Origin: Halomarina oriensis | Lineage (GTDB): Archaea; Halobacteriota; Halobacteria; Halobacteriales; Haloarculaceae | Length of the DNA stretch: 64,000 bases | Direction: 5' to 3' | NCBI RefSeq assembly: GCF_009791395.1 | Contig: NZ_WSZK01000018.1 | Coordinates: 26,037-90,036, forward strand | Shown: piece after piece, positions 8,807-17,443 of the stretch | Numbering within the stretch: position 1 is the first letter of the stretch | Layout of the letters: every line of letters begins with the position of its first letter | Notes under the pieces: model-generated | Told to the model about the DNA's origin: nothing | Databases searched by the model: none | The model's input: only the letters and a program-made list of their open reading frames with translations | Made by a program: the position numbers and the translations under genes

Positions 8807-9220
8807 ATGTTTGGAGGAGGCGGCGGACTCGACCCGCGCAAGATGAAACAGATGATGAAGCAGATGGGTATCGAGGTCACCGAAATCGACGCCAACGAGA
8901 TCGTCGTCCGGACGGACGACGAGGAACTCGTGTTCACGGACGTCGAGGTCCAGCGCATGGACGCACAGGGCCAGGCGACCTACCAGATCGTCGGCGAACC
9001 GGAGACCCGCGCGCTCGGGTCGAGCGGCGGCTCGAAGGCCGAAGGCGAGGTCGACACGGGCAGCGGTGCGGACGAAGTCGACGTCGGCGCGGCCGACGAG
9101 ATTCCCGACTCGGACGTCCAGATCGTCGCCCAGCGGACGGGGGCGAGCGAGGAGGCTGCACGGGAGGCGCTCGAAGCCGAAAGCGGTGATCTCGCCGCCG
9201 CCGTCGCCCGACTGGAGTGA
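8807..9220 (+). CDS. nac: Nascent polypeptide-associated complex protein (archaeal alpha-NAC)
   Basis: Ribosome-bound chaperone; archaeal NAC forms a homodimer at the exit tunnel. The NAC domain occupies about residues 1-62 ([14 protein letters not shown], then the beta-barrel [12 protein letters not shown]). An acidic Gly/Ser linker follows, and a C-terminal UBA domain (about 101-137, [18 protein letters not shown]) ends the protein. The start at MFGGGGG is favoured over two upstream codons. It overlaps the methyltransferase gene by four bases. Confidence 0.93.
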   Translation: MFGGGGGLDPRKMKQMMKQMGIEVTEIDANEIVVRTDDEELVFTDVEVQRMDAQGQATYQIVGEPETRALGSSGGSKAEGEVDTGSGADEVDVGAADEIPDSDVQIVAQRTGASEEAAREALEAESGDLAAAVARLE

Positions 9221-9942
9221 TACTCCTCGTCCACGAGGACCGGGAGTACCTGCGGGCACGGGGAGACACGCTGGAGACCGACCTCGGCGTTCTGGAGATT
9301 CCCGAGGACGCCGAACCGGGCGAGACCTACGAGACACATCTCGGCGAACCGTTCGCGGTCCGTGAACTCAGGGGGCCAGACCTGTTCAACCACCTCGACC
9401 GGACGGGCGCGCCGATGATGCCCCGCGACATCGGCCTCATCATCGGTCACACCGGCATCGCCGCGGGTGACCGCGTGCTCGACGCGGGGACCGGGACGGG
9501 GATTCTGAGTGCGTACCTCGGTCGTGTCGGCGCGAACGTGGCGACGTACGAGCGCGACCCCGAGTTCGCAGACGTCGCACGCTCGAACATGGAGACCGCA
9601 GGAGTCACCGAACACGTCGACGTGCGCGTCGGTGACCTCTCGGAGGAGGTCGATACGCTCGTCGCCGAGGAGGAGCGGTTCGACGTGCTGACGCTCGACA
9701 CCGAGGACGCTCCCGACGTCGCTGCACGGGCCGACGAACTGCTCGTCGACGGCGGCTACCTCGTCGCGTACGTCCCGTTCGTCGAGGGCACGCGGGCCGT
9801 CGTCGAGGCGGTCCGCGAGTCGCTCGGGGACGCCGAGACGTTCGAGACCGTCCAGCGCCGGATGGACTTCGACGAGCGCGGGTCGCGGCCGTCGACCGCC
9901 GGTGTCGGCCACACCGGCTATCTCGTCTTCGCTCGGGCCTGA
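9217..9942 (+). CDS. trmI: tRNA (adenine-57/58-N1)-methyltransferase
   Basis: SAM-dependent methyltransferase predicted to make m1A in the T-loop of tRNA, which stabilises the fold. After an N-terminal beta domain comes the SAM site [16 protein letters not shown] (about 87-102), an acidic strand [12 protein letters not shown] (motif IV region) and a C-terminal GHTGYLVFA strand typical of TrmI. It starts with GTG and overlaps nac by four bases. The adjoining PUA gene fits an RNA-modification cluster. Confidence 0.87.
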   Translation: MILLVHEDREYLRARGDTLETDLGVLEIPEDAEPGETYETHLGEPFAVRELRGPDLFNHLDRTGAPMMPRDIGLIIGHTGIAAGDRVLDAGTGTGILSAYLGRVGANVATYERDPEFADVARSNMETAGVTEHVDVRVGDLSEEVDTLVAEEERFDVLTLDTEDAPDVAARADELLVDGGYLVAYVPFVEGTRAVVEAVRESLGDAETFETVQRRMDFDERGSRPSTAGVGHTGYLVFARA

Positions 9943-10034
9943 ACGGGCGACCGACGCGGAGGGGACCGCCACGAACCGGCAAGCGCGAGGGCCGCGCGTA
10001 GCCTTAAGCTGATAACGGCCGTACCTGTTTTCGT

Positions 10035-10256
10035 ATGAGCGACGCAGACCCCGACGAGCGGATGGACGAGACGACGACCTGGCCCGACCTCGGTATCGCA
10101 CTCTACGACCGACTGACGGGGCGAAACGCCGTCATCGAGTACGAGTTCGAGGACATGAACGTCCACGTCCCGAGCCACGCCGGCGAGAACGCGGACCACG
10201 CTCACTGGCGACTCGACGGGACCATCACCATCTCGACCCGGGAGAAAGAGGATTGA
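10035..10256 (+). CDS. Conserved small acidic protein, unknown function
   Basis: 73 residues, acidic and soluble, with the stretches DLGIALYDRLTGRNAVIEY and HAHWRLDGTITIS. I recognise no family. A TATA-like CCTTAAGC box (near 10001-10008) lies about 30 bases before the ATG, consistent with a leaderless transcript. It overlaps the next gene by four bases, so the two probably act together. Confidence 0.7.
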   Translation: MSDADPDERMDETTTWPDLGIALYDRLTGRNAVIEYEFEDMNVHVPSHAGENADHAHWRLDGTITISTREKED

Positions 10257-10591
10257 GCGACGCCAGCGCCCCGATCGACGTCAACGCCGACCTGACGCTC
10301 ACCATCGACAGCGAACCCATCGCTATCGAGTCGTACACCGACACGGTGCTGGTCGACTTCCCGTCGGTCCGTGCGCTCGCCCGCGTCGTCCGCACGGAAC
10401 GCGGTCGGCTCCAGTCGCTCGACCGCGTGCTCGCCGAGACGGACCTGACGGTCGCCGTCCTGGTCGACGGTATCGCGGTCGGAACGCTGGGTGCGCGTGC
10501 GCGACCGCAGTCCGAGCGACTCCCGGTCGAAGTCGACGCCGTCGGCACGCTTCGAGCGGCCGTCGCCGCACCGCTTCGCTTCTTCAGTTGA
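10253..10591 (+). CDS. Conserved haloarchaeal protein, unknown function
   Basis: 112 residues starting with TTG, four bases inside the preceding gene. It is predicted beta-rich at the N-terminus (DLTLTIDSEPIAIES), with a central helix (FPSVRALARVVRTERGRL). No catalytic motif is visible. Its 3' end overlaps the convergent gene at 10584 by eight bases. Coupling with the 73-residue gene before it suggests a two-gene unit. Confidence 0.65.
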   Translation: MSDASAPIDVNADLTLTIDSEPIAIESYTDTVLVDFPSVRALARVVRTERGRLQSLDRVLAETDLTVAVLVDGIAVGTLGARARPQSERLPVEVDAVGTLRAAVAAPLRFFS

Positions 10592-11177
10592 CCGACCGGA
10601 CGAACCGGAGGAGTTCGTCGCGGCACGCCCGTCGGTCCGGCACGTCGGCAGCGTCGACGAACCCGTCGAGAGCGACCGGGTACGCGCCGCCGGCGATGCG
10701 GAACTCGCCGTCGACCGACCAGACGCCCAGCCACCCTTCGATACCGAGCGTCTCGTCGTCGACCGGCAACCGGCCACGGTACGACCGGAGTCGGACGCGC
10801 TCGCCGGTCTCCGAGCGGACCCGTTCGCTCCGCCCCTGTCGGACGTCGACGAACCCGCGTCGGTCCAGGTCGTCGGCGAACGCCGTCCGCGCCTCGCTGG
10901 CGACCATCGGTCGGACCATCGCGGTGCCGATGCCCGGTGCGAGCGGCGGCGAGAAGACGACGCGGGTGGCGAAGACGAACCGCCACGTCCGGTCGACACC
11001 GGTCGCTCCGGCGACCCGTTCGCGCAACTCGTCGTCCTCGTAGACGTGGGTCACGCCCTCGACGCGGGCCGCCGGGAGCGTCGCCAGCGTCTCCTCGCGC
11101 GCGTCGAGCAGGGACCACCCACCCTCCGAGAGCAGTCGCTCGGGGACTTCGGGCGGCCGCAGACGGTCGGGGGCCAT
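10584..11177 (-). CDS. Conserved haloarchaeal protein, unknown function
   Basis: 197 residues. It is rich in charged residues and shows a repeated Arg/Glu-rich pattern without membrane segments. The segments TWRFVFATRVVFSPPLAPG (middle) and GWLGVWSVDGEFRIAGGAYPV (near 140-165) look like conserved beta-sheet cores. No known domain is identified. The ATG at 11177 was preferred; further upstream the frame runs through repeats and non-coding DNA. It ends inside the convergent gene by eight bases. Confidence 0.6.
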   Translation of the reverse strand: MAPDRLRPPEVPERLLSEGGWSLLDAREETLATLPAARVEGVTHVYEDDELRERVAGATGVDRTWRFVFATRVVFSPPLAPGIGTAMVRPMVASEARTAFADDLDRRGFVDVRQGRSERVRSETGERVRLRSYRGRLPVDDETLGIEGWLGVWSVDGEFRIAGGAYPVALDGFVDAADVPDRRACRDELLRFVRSVN

Positions 11178-11241
11178 TGTCGGTCGGACGTTGGCCAGCC
11201 TAATCAGTGCGTGTGTCGTGGCGAACAGGCGACACTCCCGC

Positions 11242-11282
11242 CCGCGAGACGCCGTGTCGCGCTCCAGCGACACGCCTCGCGG
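11242..11282. repeat. Inverted repeat
   Basis: Arms CCGCGAG (11242-11248) and CGTGTCGC (11253-11260) pair with GCGACACG (11267-11274) and CTCGCGG (11276-11282) around the loop GCTCCA. The internal asymmetry (four bases against one) makes it imperfect. It could be a transcript-end structure for TFS, or part of a dispersed palindrome. Confidence 0.55.
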
Positions 11283-11370
11283 TCGTTCGCTACTGCATTG
11301 GACCGCCTTGGATTCAGGATACGATTTGAACCCTCGGAGAAGCGGGGCCGTGTGGGGCGGAGCGGCGCTG

Positions 11371-11415
11371 TGTGGAGCGGCGCTGTGTGGAGCGGCGCTG
11401 TGTGGAGCGGTGCTG
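11371..11415. repeat. Tandem repeat, 15-bp unit, three copies plus a degenerate one
   Basis: The unit TGTGGAGCGGCGCTG is repeated at 11371-11385 and 11386-11400, with one C-to-T change in the copy at 11401-11415. A degenerate 20-base version precedes it at 11351-11370. The unit length is a multiple of three, but no gene covers it. Confidence 0.85.
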
Positions 11416-11476
11416 TAGACTCGTGTGCCGTGCCGCGAGCGACCGTAGAGAGCGAGCGCAGCAAAAGGTGGGTGTT

Positions 11477-11797
11477 TTAGTGGTCGTCCTCGCGCCACTT
11501 GTGCTCGCACTCGGTGCAGATGAAAAAGCGCGTCTCGGACTCGTCGGCCGAGCGAATCTGCTGCATGTAGTAGTACGCGCGGTCGTTCTCGCAGTTCGGG
11601 CACTTGACCTTCGTCGACGGGAGGCCGTTGTCCTCGGCCTCGCTGACGTCGACGATCTCGCTGTTCTCCTGGCCCTGCGTGGTGACCATGCTGGCCTCGT
11701 TGTCGCTGTCGCGGGCCTTCGTGTGACCACAGGAGCCACAGGTCCAGACCCCGTCTTCGACTTTCATCATCGAGCCGCACTCGTCGCAGAATTCCAT
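11477..11797 (-). CDS. tfs: Transcription factor S (TFIIS/RPB9-like)
   Basis: Transcript-cleavage factor that rescues backtracked archaeal RNA polymerase. Two zinc ribbons are complete: C4/C7/C20/C23 at the N-terminus and C66/C69/C94/C97 at the C-terminus. The acidic tip in SADESET (D85, E86) is the residue pair that reaches the polymerase active site. The 106-residue length is normal for the family. Confidence 0.95.
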   Translation of the reverse strand: MEFCDECGSMMKVEDGVWTCGSCGHTKARDSDNEASMVTTQGQENSEIVDVSEAEDNGLPSTKVKCPNCENDRAYYYMQQIRSADESETRFFICTECEHKWREDDH

Positions 11798-11841
11798 ACC
11801 GGGCCAAACCGGTTCGGAGTGATAAGCGACGTGGTTGGCTC

Positions 11842-12099
11842 TCAGCCGTCGCCTTCCGACTGGTACGGTTCGCCGACGGCGTTGCGCGGGAGCGTACCGT
11901 ACACCTCGGCTTCGAGGTCGTCGACGCTCTCGAACTCGTCGGTCTGGACGTCCCGGACCACGGACCCGAGGTTCGTCTCGCCGTCGGCCAGCAGGAGCGT
12001 CACGTCGTCGAAGGCGCTGGCGGCCGTCTCGCGGGTCGTCGGGTAGTCGACTTCGGCGAGGACGGCCTGGATTCGGCTCAGTTTCACGTCACGGGACAT
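11842..12099 (-). CDS. DUF5789 family protein
   Basis: 85 residues, acidic: MSRDVKLSRIQAVL, then a helical FDDVTLLLADGETNLG segment. This pattern matches the haloarchaeal DUF5789 family, small proteins of unknown function that resemble transcription-associated or DNA-associated accessory proteins. A much longer open frame extends upstream, but it is only the antisense of the MFS gene. The ATG at 12099 gives the family-like N-terminus. Confidence 0.75.
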   Translation of the reverse strand: MSRDVKLSRIQAVLAEVDYPTTRETAASAFDDVTLLLADGETNLGSVVRDVQTDEFESVDDLEAEVYGTLPRNAVGEPYQSEGDG

Positions 12100-12180
12100 G
12101 CCACCTGTTGGCGCGCCGAGGGCTTGAGGATACCGCCGGGAGGCGAACTGGTATGACGGGCCCGCTCGTACCTCTGCCGA

Positions 12181-13479
12181 ATGGTTCTGGGCACGGACAA
12201 CCGTGTGCTGACGCTCGGTATCGCCCGCATGGCGGACGCGCTCGGCAACTCCTTTCTCATCATCGTCCTGCCGCTGTACATCGAGAGTGGCCAGATAGAC
12301 CTCACCGGCATCCCGTTCACGACCGAACTGCTCATCGGTCTCGTGCTGTCGCTGTTCGGCTTCCTCAACAGCTTCGGCCAACCGGTGACCGGTCGCCTCT
12401 CGGACCGGACGGGGAGACGGCGCGTCTTCGTCCTGTTCGGGCTGGGGCTGTTCGGCGTCGCCAGCGCCGCCTACCCGTTCGTCGAACAGTACGAACTCGT
12501 CTTGCTCATCCGTGCGCTCCAGGGTCTCGGCGCGGCGTTCACCATCCCCGCGACCATCGCACTGGTCAACGAGTTCGCCGCCAGCGACACCGAGCGTGGG
12601 GGGAACTTCGGCGTGTTCAACACGTTCCGACTCGTCGGCTTCGGGTTCGGCCCCATCGTCGCCGGTATCGTCGTCACCTCCGGACCGTACGGGACCCCGT
12701 TCGGGGAACTCTCGGGGTTCAACGCGGCGTTCGGCATCGCGGTGCTCGGCGCTATCGTCAGCTTCGCGCTGGTGACGCTGCTCATCGAGGACCCGCCCCG
12801 CGCCGAGACGGACGCGAGCGACGACATGTCGTTCAGGGTGTTCGACGAGTCGGGAGCGACGTTGCTCGACCCCGTCTTCACCCTCGGTGTCGGAACGCTG
12901 TTCATGGCGACGACCATCGCACTGTTCGCCACGCTCCAGCAGGACATCACGGCGGCGCTGGACGAGACGCCGTTCCTGTTCAGCGTCCAGTTCGCCGCCG
13001 TCGTCATCGCCAACGTCCTCTTCCAGGTGCCCATCGGGCGGGCGAGCGACGAGTACGGACGACGCCCGTTCATCGTCGCCGGGTTCGCCCTGCTCGTGCC
13101 CTCCGTCTTCCTCCAGGGGTACGTCCCCGGCATCGCCGAGGCGCTCGCGGGTGGCGAGACGCTCCTCGGCCCGATGCTGATGCTCGTCTTCCGGTTGCTC
13201 CAGGGCATCGCCGTCGCACTCGTCTTCGCCCCGTCGCTGGCGCTGGCCGGTGACCTCGCGGGGGAGGGACGCTCCGGGACGACGCTCTCGGTGTTGACGA
13301 CGGCGTTCGGTCTCGGCGTCGCCATCGGGCCGCTCGCTGCGGGCTACTTCATCAGGTTCGGCTTCGCCGCGCCGTTCACCTTCGGTGCGGCCATCGCCGC
13401 CGTCGCGTTCGTCCTCGTCTACTCGCAGGTCGAGGACTCGCTGCCCGGCGCGACGGGCGACCCGACACCACAGGACTGA
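12181..13479 (+). CDS. MFS transporter
   Basis: 432 residues with about 12 membrane helices in two halves. The loop 2-3 signature GRLSDRTGRRR lies at 71-81, and its second-half counterpart IGRASDEYGRRPF lies after helix 8. The loop between halves (about 200-225) is hydrophilic. The substrate cannot be read from sequence; drug or metabolite efflux is the usual annotation for this type. It stands alone between DUF5789 and SppA. Confidence 0.85.
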   Translation: MVLGTDNRVLTLGIARMADALGNSFLIIVLPLYIESGQIDLTGIPFTTELLIGLVLSLFGFLNSFGQPVTGRLSDRTGRRRVFVLFGLGLFGVASAAYPFVEQYELVLLIRALQGLGAAFTIPATIALVNEFAASDTERGGNFGVFNTFRLVGFGFGPIVAGIVVTSGPYGTPFGELSGFNAAFGIAVLGAIVSFALVTLLIEDPPRAETDASDDMSFRVFDESGATLLDPVFTLGVGTLFMATTIALFATLQQDITAALDETPFLFSVQFAAVVIANVLFQVPIGRASDEYGRRPFIVAGFALLVPSVFLQGYVPGIAEALAGGETLLGPMLMLVFRLLQGIAVALVFAPSLALAGDLAGEGRSGTTLSVLTTAFGLGVAIGPLAAGYFIRFGFAAPFTFGAAIAAVAFVLVYSQVEDSLPGATGDPTPQD

Positions 13480-13535
13480 GCGGAACTGTCGTTCGACCGA
13501 CCGCGTCCGGGTGAGAGTCGTGGACACGTCCCACG

Positions 13536-13545
13536 GTTTTTAACC
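13536..13545 (+). promoter_or_regulatory. TATA-like box for sppA
   Basis: TTTTTAACCT lies 23-32 bases before the sppA ATG at 13568. That spacing fits a haloarchaeal TATA box driving a leaderless mRNA. Placement is from pattern only. Confidence 0.5.
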
Positions 13546-13567
13546 TCTCCGCGGTTCGACCACTCGT

Positions 13568-14572
13568 ATGCCAGGAGTCAACAGCAGGGAACGGACGCTC
13601 GGACACCTCGCCGTCGTGATACTCGGCGGCGCTTTCGGCCTCGCCGTCGGGTGGGTGCTGTTCCTCTGGCTTCCGGGGGACAACACCGTCCTGGGCGTGC
13701 TGTTCATGCTCGTCGTGGGGTTCTTCGGGCTTCGTATCGGCGGGAACGTCGCGTCGCGTGTCCAGCCACGCTACAACGTCGCCGAGGTAGCCGTCGAGGG
13801 GCCGATTACCCGCGACGGTGGCGGTGGTCCGGTTCCGGGCGGAGTCCGGGGGACGCCGGCCGACGACATCGTCGACCAGATGGAGGCCGCGAACGACGAC
13901 GACAACGTCGACGCGTTGCTCGTGAAGCTGAACACGCCCGGTGGTGAGGTGGTTCCGAGCGACGACATCCGCAACGCCGCGATGGCGTTCGAGGGACCGA
14001 CCGTCGCGTACGCGACCGACACCTGCGCCAGCGGCGGCTACTGGATCGCCAGCGGCTGTGACGAGCTGTGGGCCCGCGATACGAGCATCGTCGGCTCCAT
14101 CGGCGTCGTCGGCTCACGGGTCAACGCGACGGACCTCGCCGACCAGTTGGGCCTCTCCTACGAGCGCTTCGCCGCCGGGAAGTACAAGGACGCGGGGACC
14201 GCCCTGCGCGAACTCGAACCGGAGGAACGCGAGTACCTCCAGGGCATCGTCGACGACTACTACCAGCACTTCGTCGAGCGGGTCGCACAGGGCCGGGATA
14301 TGCCCCCCGGCGACATCCGGGAGACCGAGGCTCGCGTGTTCATCGGCGAGCGAGCGTACGACCTGGGGCTGGTCGACTCGCTCGGGACGCGCGACGACGT
14401 CCTCGACCACGTCGAGGACCTGCTCGGCGAGAGCGTCAGTCCGGCGACGTTCGAGCCGTCCCGTTCGCCGGTGCAGCGACTCTCTTCGGGGGCGAGCAGG
14501 ACGGCCTACGCCTTCGGCGCAGGCGTCGCCAGTCGGTTCGACGGCGACGACGACCTCACGATTCGACTGTAG
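13568..14572 (+). CDS. sppA: Signal peptide peptidase SppA (S49 family)
   Basis: Membrane-bound serine protease thought to degrade leftover signal peptides. Two N-terminal membrane helices (about 13-34 and 40-60) tether the catalytic domain. The Ser-Lys dyad is visible as S155 in CASGGYWIASG and K207 in GKYKDAG. The supporting motifs KLNTPGGEV and GSIGVVGS are present. 334 residues corresponds to the single-domain archaeal/Bacillus type rather than the duplicated E. coli enzyme. Confidence 0.92.
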   Translation: MPGVNSRERTLGHLAVVILGGAFGLAVGWVLFLWLPGDNTVLGVLFMLVVGFFGLRIGGNVASRVQPRYNVAEVAVEGPITRDGGGGPVPGGVRGTPADDIVDQMEAANDDDNVDALLVKLNTPGGEVVPSDDIRNAAMAFEGPTVAYATDTCASGGYWIASGCDELWARDTSIVGSIGVVGSRVNATDLADQLGLSYERFAAGKYKDAGTALRELEPEEREYLQGIVDDYYQHFVERVAQGRDMPPGDIRETEARVFIGERAYDLGLVDSLGTRDDVLDHVEDLLGESVSPATFEPSRSPVQRLSSGASRTAYAFGAGVASRFDGDDDLTIRL

Positions 14573-14614
14573 ACGGATGCGTCCCCGAACGACGCACGGG
14601 GTGTCGCCTGCAGG

Positions 14615-14623
14615 TTATTTATC
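14615..14623 (+). promoter_or_regulatory. TATA-like box for the DUF373 gene
   Basis: TTATTTATC lies 22-30 bases before the GTG start at 14645, and is the only A/T-rich run in the 72-bp gap. This supports the GTG as the real, probably leaderless, start. Confidence 0.5.
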
Positions 14624-14644
14624 GCACGATAGCGTTGTCCGACC

Positions 14645-15775
14645 GTGACGACGCTCGTCCTCTGTCTGGACCGCGACGGCCGCGTCGGGGCCGACCGCGA
14701 CCCGCCGCTCGTCGGCGACGAGCAGGTCTCGGCACTCGTGACCGCGGTGGGCATCGACGACCCCGAGGACGCACGCGTCAACGGCTTCCTCGAAGCGCTG
14801 CGCGTCGCCCGCGAACTCCGTGCAGAGGGCGACGAGGCCGTCGTCGCGCTCGTCTCCAGTGCGGGTGACGCCGTCGACGGTGACCGGGCCATCGCCCGGC
14901 AGGTCGAACGACTCGTCGCGGAGTACGACCCCGAGTCGGCGGTACTCGTCGTCAACAGCGCCGAGGACGAACAGGTCGTCCCCATCGTCGAGAGCCGTGT
15001 CCGCGTCGACGCCGTCGACCGCGTCGTCGTCCGGCAGGCGCGGGACATCGAGTCGACGTACTATCTCCTCAAGCAGTTCCTCGGCGACGAGGAGTTGCGA
15101 GCGGCCGTCCTCATCCCGCTCGGTGCGGCGCTCGTCGCGTTCCCGGTCCTCCTCACGGTGGCCGACAGCGTCGGCGTCGCGCTCTCGGTGGTCGCGGGCG
15201 TCATCGGGACGTTCTTCCTCTACAAGGGGCTGAACGTCGACGACCTGCTGACGAGTCTCCCACGAGCGGCCAGCGACGCCTTCTACTCCGGGCAGGTGTC
15301 GTTGGTCACCTACGTCGTCGCGGCCGGGTTGGCGCTCGTCGGGGCGTTCGTCGGCGGCCTCGCGGCCACCGAACTGAGCGGGGAGCCGTTGCTGGCGGCG
15401 ATGCGCTTCGCCTACGAGAGCGTCCCGTGGCTGGCGCTGGCGGCGCTCACGGCCACGACCGGGCGACTGCTCGACGAACTGCTCCGCGAGGGGCAGATTC
15501 GGAGCGCCCTGATGAACCTCCCGTTCGGCATCGTCGCCATCGGCTTCGTCGTCCGGGGGTTCACCGCGTTCTTCCTGGAGAACGGCGAGGTCATCGATTC
15601 GCTGGTCGTCCCGGCGGTGGGCTTCGGCGCGCTCACGGTCCAGCGCATCGAGGTGAGCGCGGAGGCACGCCTCGTCGTCTTCGTCGTCGGTGGCGTCTGT
15701 ATCAGCCTCGTCGGCGTCGTCGTCTCCTCGTTCATGACCGGCCTCTCCATCGAGGAGGTCGAGACACGCGGCTGA
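14645..15775 (+). CDS. DUF373 family membrane protein
   Basis: 376 residues. The soluble N-terminal part (about 1-150, beginning TTLVLCLDRDGRVG) looks like a Rossmann-type domain with VALVSSAGD and VLVVNSAEDEQVV strands. About six membrane helices follow from residue 155 to the end. This matches the archaeal DUF373 family, whose function is unknown. It starts with GTG. It is followed by convergent arsC with only six bases between. Confidence 0.85.
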   Translation: MTTLVLCLDRDGRVGADRDPPLVGDEQVSALVTAVGIDDPEDARVNGFLEALRVARELRAEGDEAVVALVSSAGDAVDGDRAIARQVERLVAEYDPESAVLVVNSAEDEQVVPIVESRVRVDAVDRVVVRQARDIESTYYLLKQFLGDEELRAAVLIPLGAALVAFPVLLTVADSVGVALSVVAGVIGTFFLYKGLNVDDLLTSLPRAASDAFYSGQVSLVTYVVAAGLALVGAFVGGLAATELSGEPLLAAMRFAYESVPWLALAALTATTGRLLDELLREGQIRSALMNLPFGIVAIGFVVRGFTAFFLENGEVIDSLVVPAVGFGALTVQRIEVSAEARLVVFVVGGVCISLVGVVVSSFMTGLSIEEVETRG

Positions 15776-15781
15776 CGGCGG

Positions 15782-16231
15782 TCAGTGCTCGTCGTCGAGT
15801 TCGTCGAACAGCGCGACGACCCGACCTTCGACGTCGTCCCGAATCTCGCGGACTCGGTCGATGTCCTGCCCGTGTGGGTCCTCGAGGTCCCAGTCGCGGA
15901 CGTCGACACCTCCGGAGGTGTCCAGCGAGAGGGTCGAACAGCCCATCGTGGCGACGACGGTGCAGGCTTCGAGTTCTTCGGTCGAGACCTCGCGCGGCGT
16001 CCGGTTCGAGAGGTCGACGTCCTTCTCGGCCATCACCTCGACGACGACGTCGTGGACGCTGTCGGCTGGGTGGGTCCCGCCGGTCAGAATCTCGACGCGG
16101 TCGGTGAGGCCGCGCTCCTCGCGTTCGCGTTCGGCGAAGGCGGTGGCCATCTGGGAGCGGCCGGCGTTCTGGACGCAGACGAAGGCGAGTCGGGTCGGTG
16201 CTGGGTCGGTGGGTTCGGTGTCGGTGGTCAC
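15782..16231 (-). CDS. arsC: Arsenate reductase, low-molecular-weight phosphatase fold
   Basis: Predicted to reduce arsenate to arsenite for export by Acr3. The phosphatase loop C19-X5-R25 (CVQNAGRS) and the D118-P119 general acid (DLEDP) are present. Two further cysteines, C90 and C98, could relay the disulfide, although their spacing differs from the thioredoxin-linked ArsC of Bacillus. A protein tyrosine phosphatase role cannot be excluded by motif, but the ars operon makes arsenate reduction likely. 48 bp separate it from acr3. Confidence 0.85.
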   Translation of the reverse strand: MTTDTEPTDPAPTRLAFVCVQNAGRSQMATAFAEREREERGLTDRVEILTGGTHPADSVHDVVVEVMAEKDVDLSNRTPREVSTEELEACTVVATMGCSTLSLDTSGGVDVRDWDLEDPHGQDIDRVREIRDDVEGRVVALFDELDDEH

Positions 16232-16235
16232 GGTT

Positions 16236-16306
16236 CGTTGGTGGTCTGTCGTCGGGGTCAGTCGTCGGGGTCGTTGGAGTCAGTCGTCGGTCGTCGGGTC
16301 GGTGCT
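16236..16306. repeat. Imperfect GTCGTCGGGGTC-type direct repeats between arsC and acr3
   Basis: The short gap and the acr3 3' end are built from slightly varied copies of GTCGTCGGGGTC and GTCAGTCGTCGG. They give Acr3 a low-complexity tail (Ser/Thr/Asp/Pro). The repeat looks like local slippage and has no evident regulatory role. Confidence 0.45.
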
Positions 16307-17443
16307 GGAGGGACGTGACGGCTCGGTCGACCGCCCGCTCCAGTCGAAGCGTCGCTGGAAGGACAGCGCGACGTTGACGAGTGCGAGGAGGACGGGGACC
16401 TCGATGAGCGGGCCGACGACGGTGGTGAACGCGACGCCGGAGCCGACGCCGAAGACGGCGACGGCGACCGCGATAGCCAACTCGAAGTTGTTCGAGGCGG
16501 CGGTGAAGCCGATGGCGGTGGTCGTCGAGTAGTCCGCGCCGACGCCACGCCCCATCCCGAAGCTCACGAGGAACATCACGACGAAGTAGACGGTGAGCGG
16601 GACGGCGACGAGCAACACGTCGCCGGGTGCGGCGACGATGCTCTCGCCCTGCGTGGCGAACATCACGACGACGGTGAACAGCAACGCGACCAGCGTGAGC
16701 GGGTCGATTCGAGGGACGAACGACTCGTCGTACCACTGCTCGCTCTTCGCTCGCGTGCCGACGTAGCGGGAGAGAAAGCCGGCGACGAACGGGACGCCGA
16801 GGAAGACGACGATGGCCTCGGCCACCTGCGTCGGCGTGACGTCGAACGTCGTGATGCCGGCGACGAGCGACTCCATCCCCAGCAGCGGGGGCACGACGAG
16901 CGCGAAGAACCAGACGTACACCCCGTAGGTGAGGATCTGAAAGAGGCTGTTGAACGCGACGAGGCCGGTGACGTACTCCGTCGACCCCTCGGCGAGTTCG
17001 TTCCAGACGAGCACCATCGCGATACACCGCGCCATCCCGATGAACACGAGACCGAGGAAGAACTCCGGCCGGGCCGGCAGGCCGGGGACGACGCCGCCGA
17101 AGAAGGCGACCGCCAGCCCGAACATCAGCGTCGGGCCGATGAGCCAGTTCTGGACGAGACTCAGGCTCAACACGCGCCAGTTGCCGAACACCGTCCGGAG
17201 CTGTGAGTAGTCGGCTTTCGCCAGCGGCGGGTACATCATCACCACGAGGCCGATTTCGACGAGGTGGAGGTCCCGGATGGGCCCGGTCACGGACGGTGCG
17301 GCGTAGCCGAGCCCGACGCCGAGCGCCATCGCGCCGAAGATCCAGACGGTGAGGTACTTGTCGAGGAACCCCATCGACCGCGGGTCGCCACACGACTCAC
17401 AGTCACAGTTCGGGCCGTGGTCGTGTTCGGTGGCGGTACTCAT
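16280..17443 (-). CDS. acr3: Arsenite efflux permease Acr3
   Basis: Exports arsenite using the proton gradient. 387 residues with ten predicted helices. The essential cysteine in helix 4 is visible in FIGMARCIAMVLVWN. The N-terminal extension HDHGPNCDCESCG is His/Cys-rich and could bind metalloid or metal. The start chosen overlaps the arsR stop by four bases; an upstream in-frame start would lie inside arsR. It is the second gene of arsR-acr3-arsC. Confidence 0.92.
   Translation of the reverse strand: MSTATEHDHGPNCDCESCGDPRSMGFLDKYLTVWIFGAMALGVGLGYAAPSVTGPIRDLHLVEIGLVVMMYPPLAKADYSQLRTVFGNWRVLSLSLVQNWLIGPTLMFGLAVAFFGGVVPGLPARPEFFLGLVFIGMARCIAMVLVWNELAEGSTEYVTGLVAFNSLFQILTYGVYVWFFALVVPPLLGMESLVAGITTFDVTPTQVAEAIVVFLGVPFVAGFLSRYVGTRAKSEQWYDESFVPRIDPLTLVALLFTVVVMFATQGESIVAAPGDVLLVAVPLTVYFVVMFLVSFGMGRGVGADYSTTTAIGFTAASNNFELAIAVAVAVFGVGSGVAFTTVVGPLIEVPVLLALVNVALSFQRRFDWSGRSTEPSRPSSTDPTTDD

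Larger units (their letters stand above)
11178..11476. other. Repeat-rich intergenic region
   Basis: This 299-bp gap lies between two minus-strand genes and holds an inverted repeat (11242-11282), a patch of lower GC (11300-11335) and a 15-bp tandem repeat (11371-11415). The lower-GC patch contains GGGTTCAAATC on the minus strand, which resembles a tRNA T-loop, but no stem can form around it. No coding sequence is supported. Confidence 0.6.

Noticed and set aside
9014..9040. A short hairpin in the nac linker (TCGAGC / GCTCGA)
   Set aside because: It has no linker or second hairpin and lies in a naturally Gly/Ser-rich linker.
11310..11335. Possible tRNA 3' fragment (GGGTTCAAATC on the minus strand)
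   Set aside because: The sequence around it cannot form a T-stem or acceptor stem.
11842..13527. A 561-residue open frame on the minus strand
   Set aside because: Only its last 85 residues look like a protein (DUF5789). The rest is the antisense of the MFS gene and is a GC-driven shadow.
15732..17393. A 553-residue open frame on the minus strand
   Set aside because: It shadows acr3 and arsC in another frame and is very rich in Arg.
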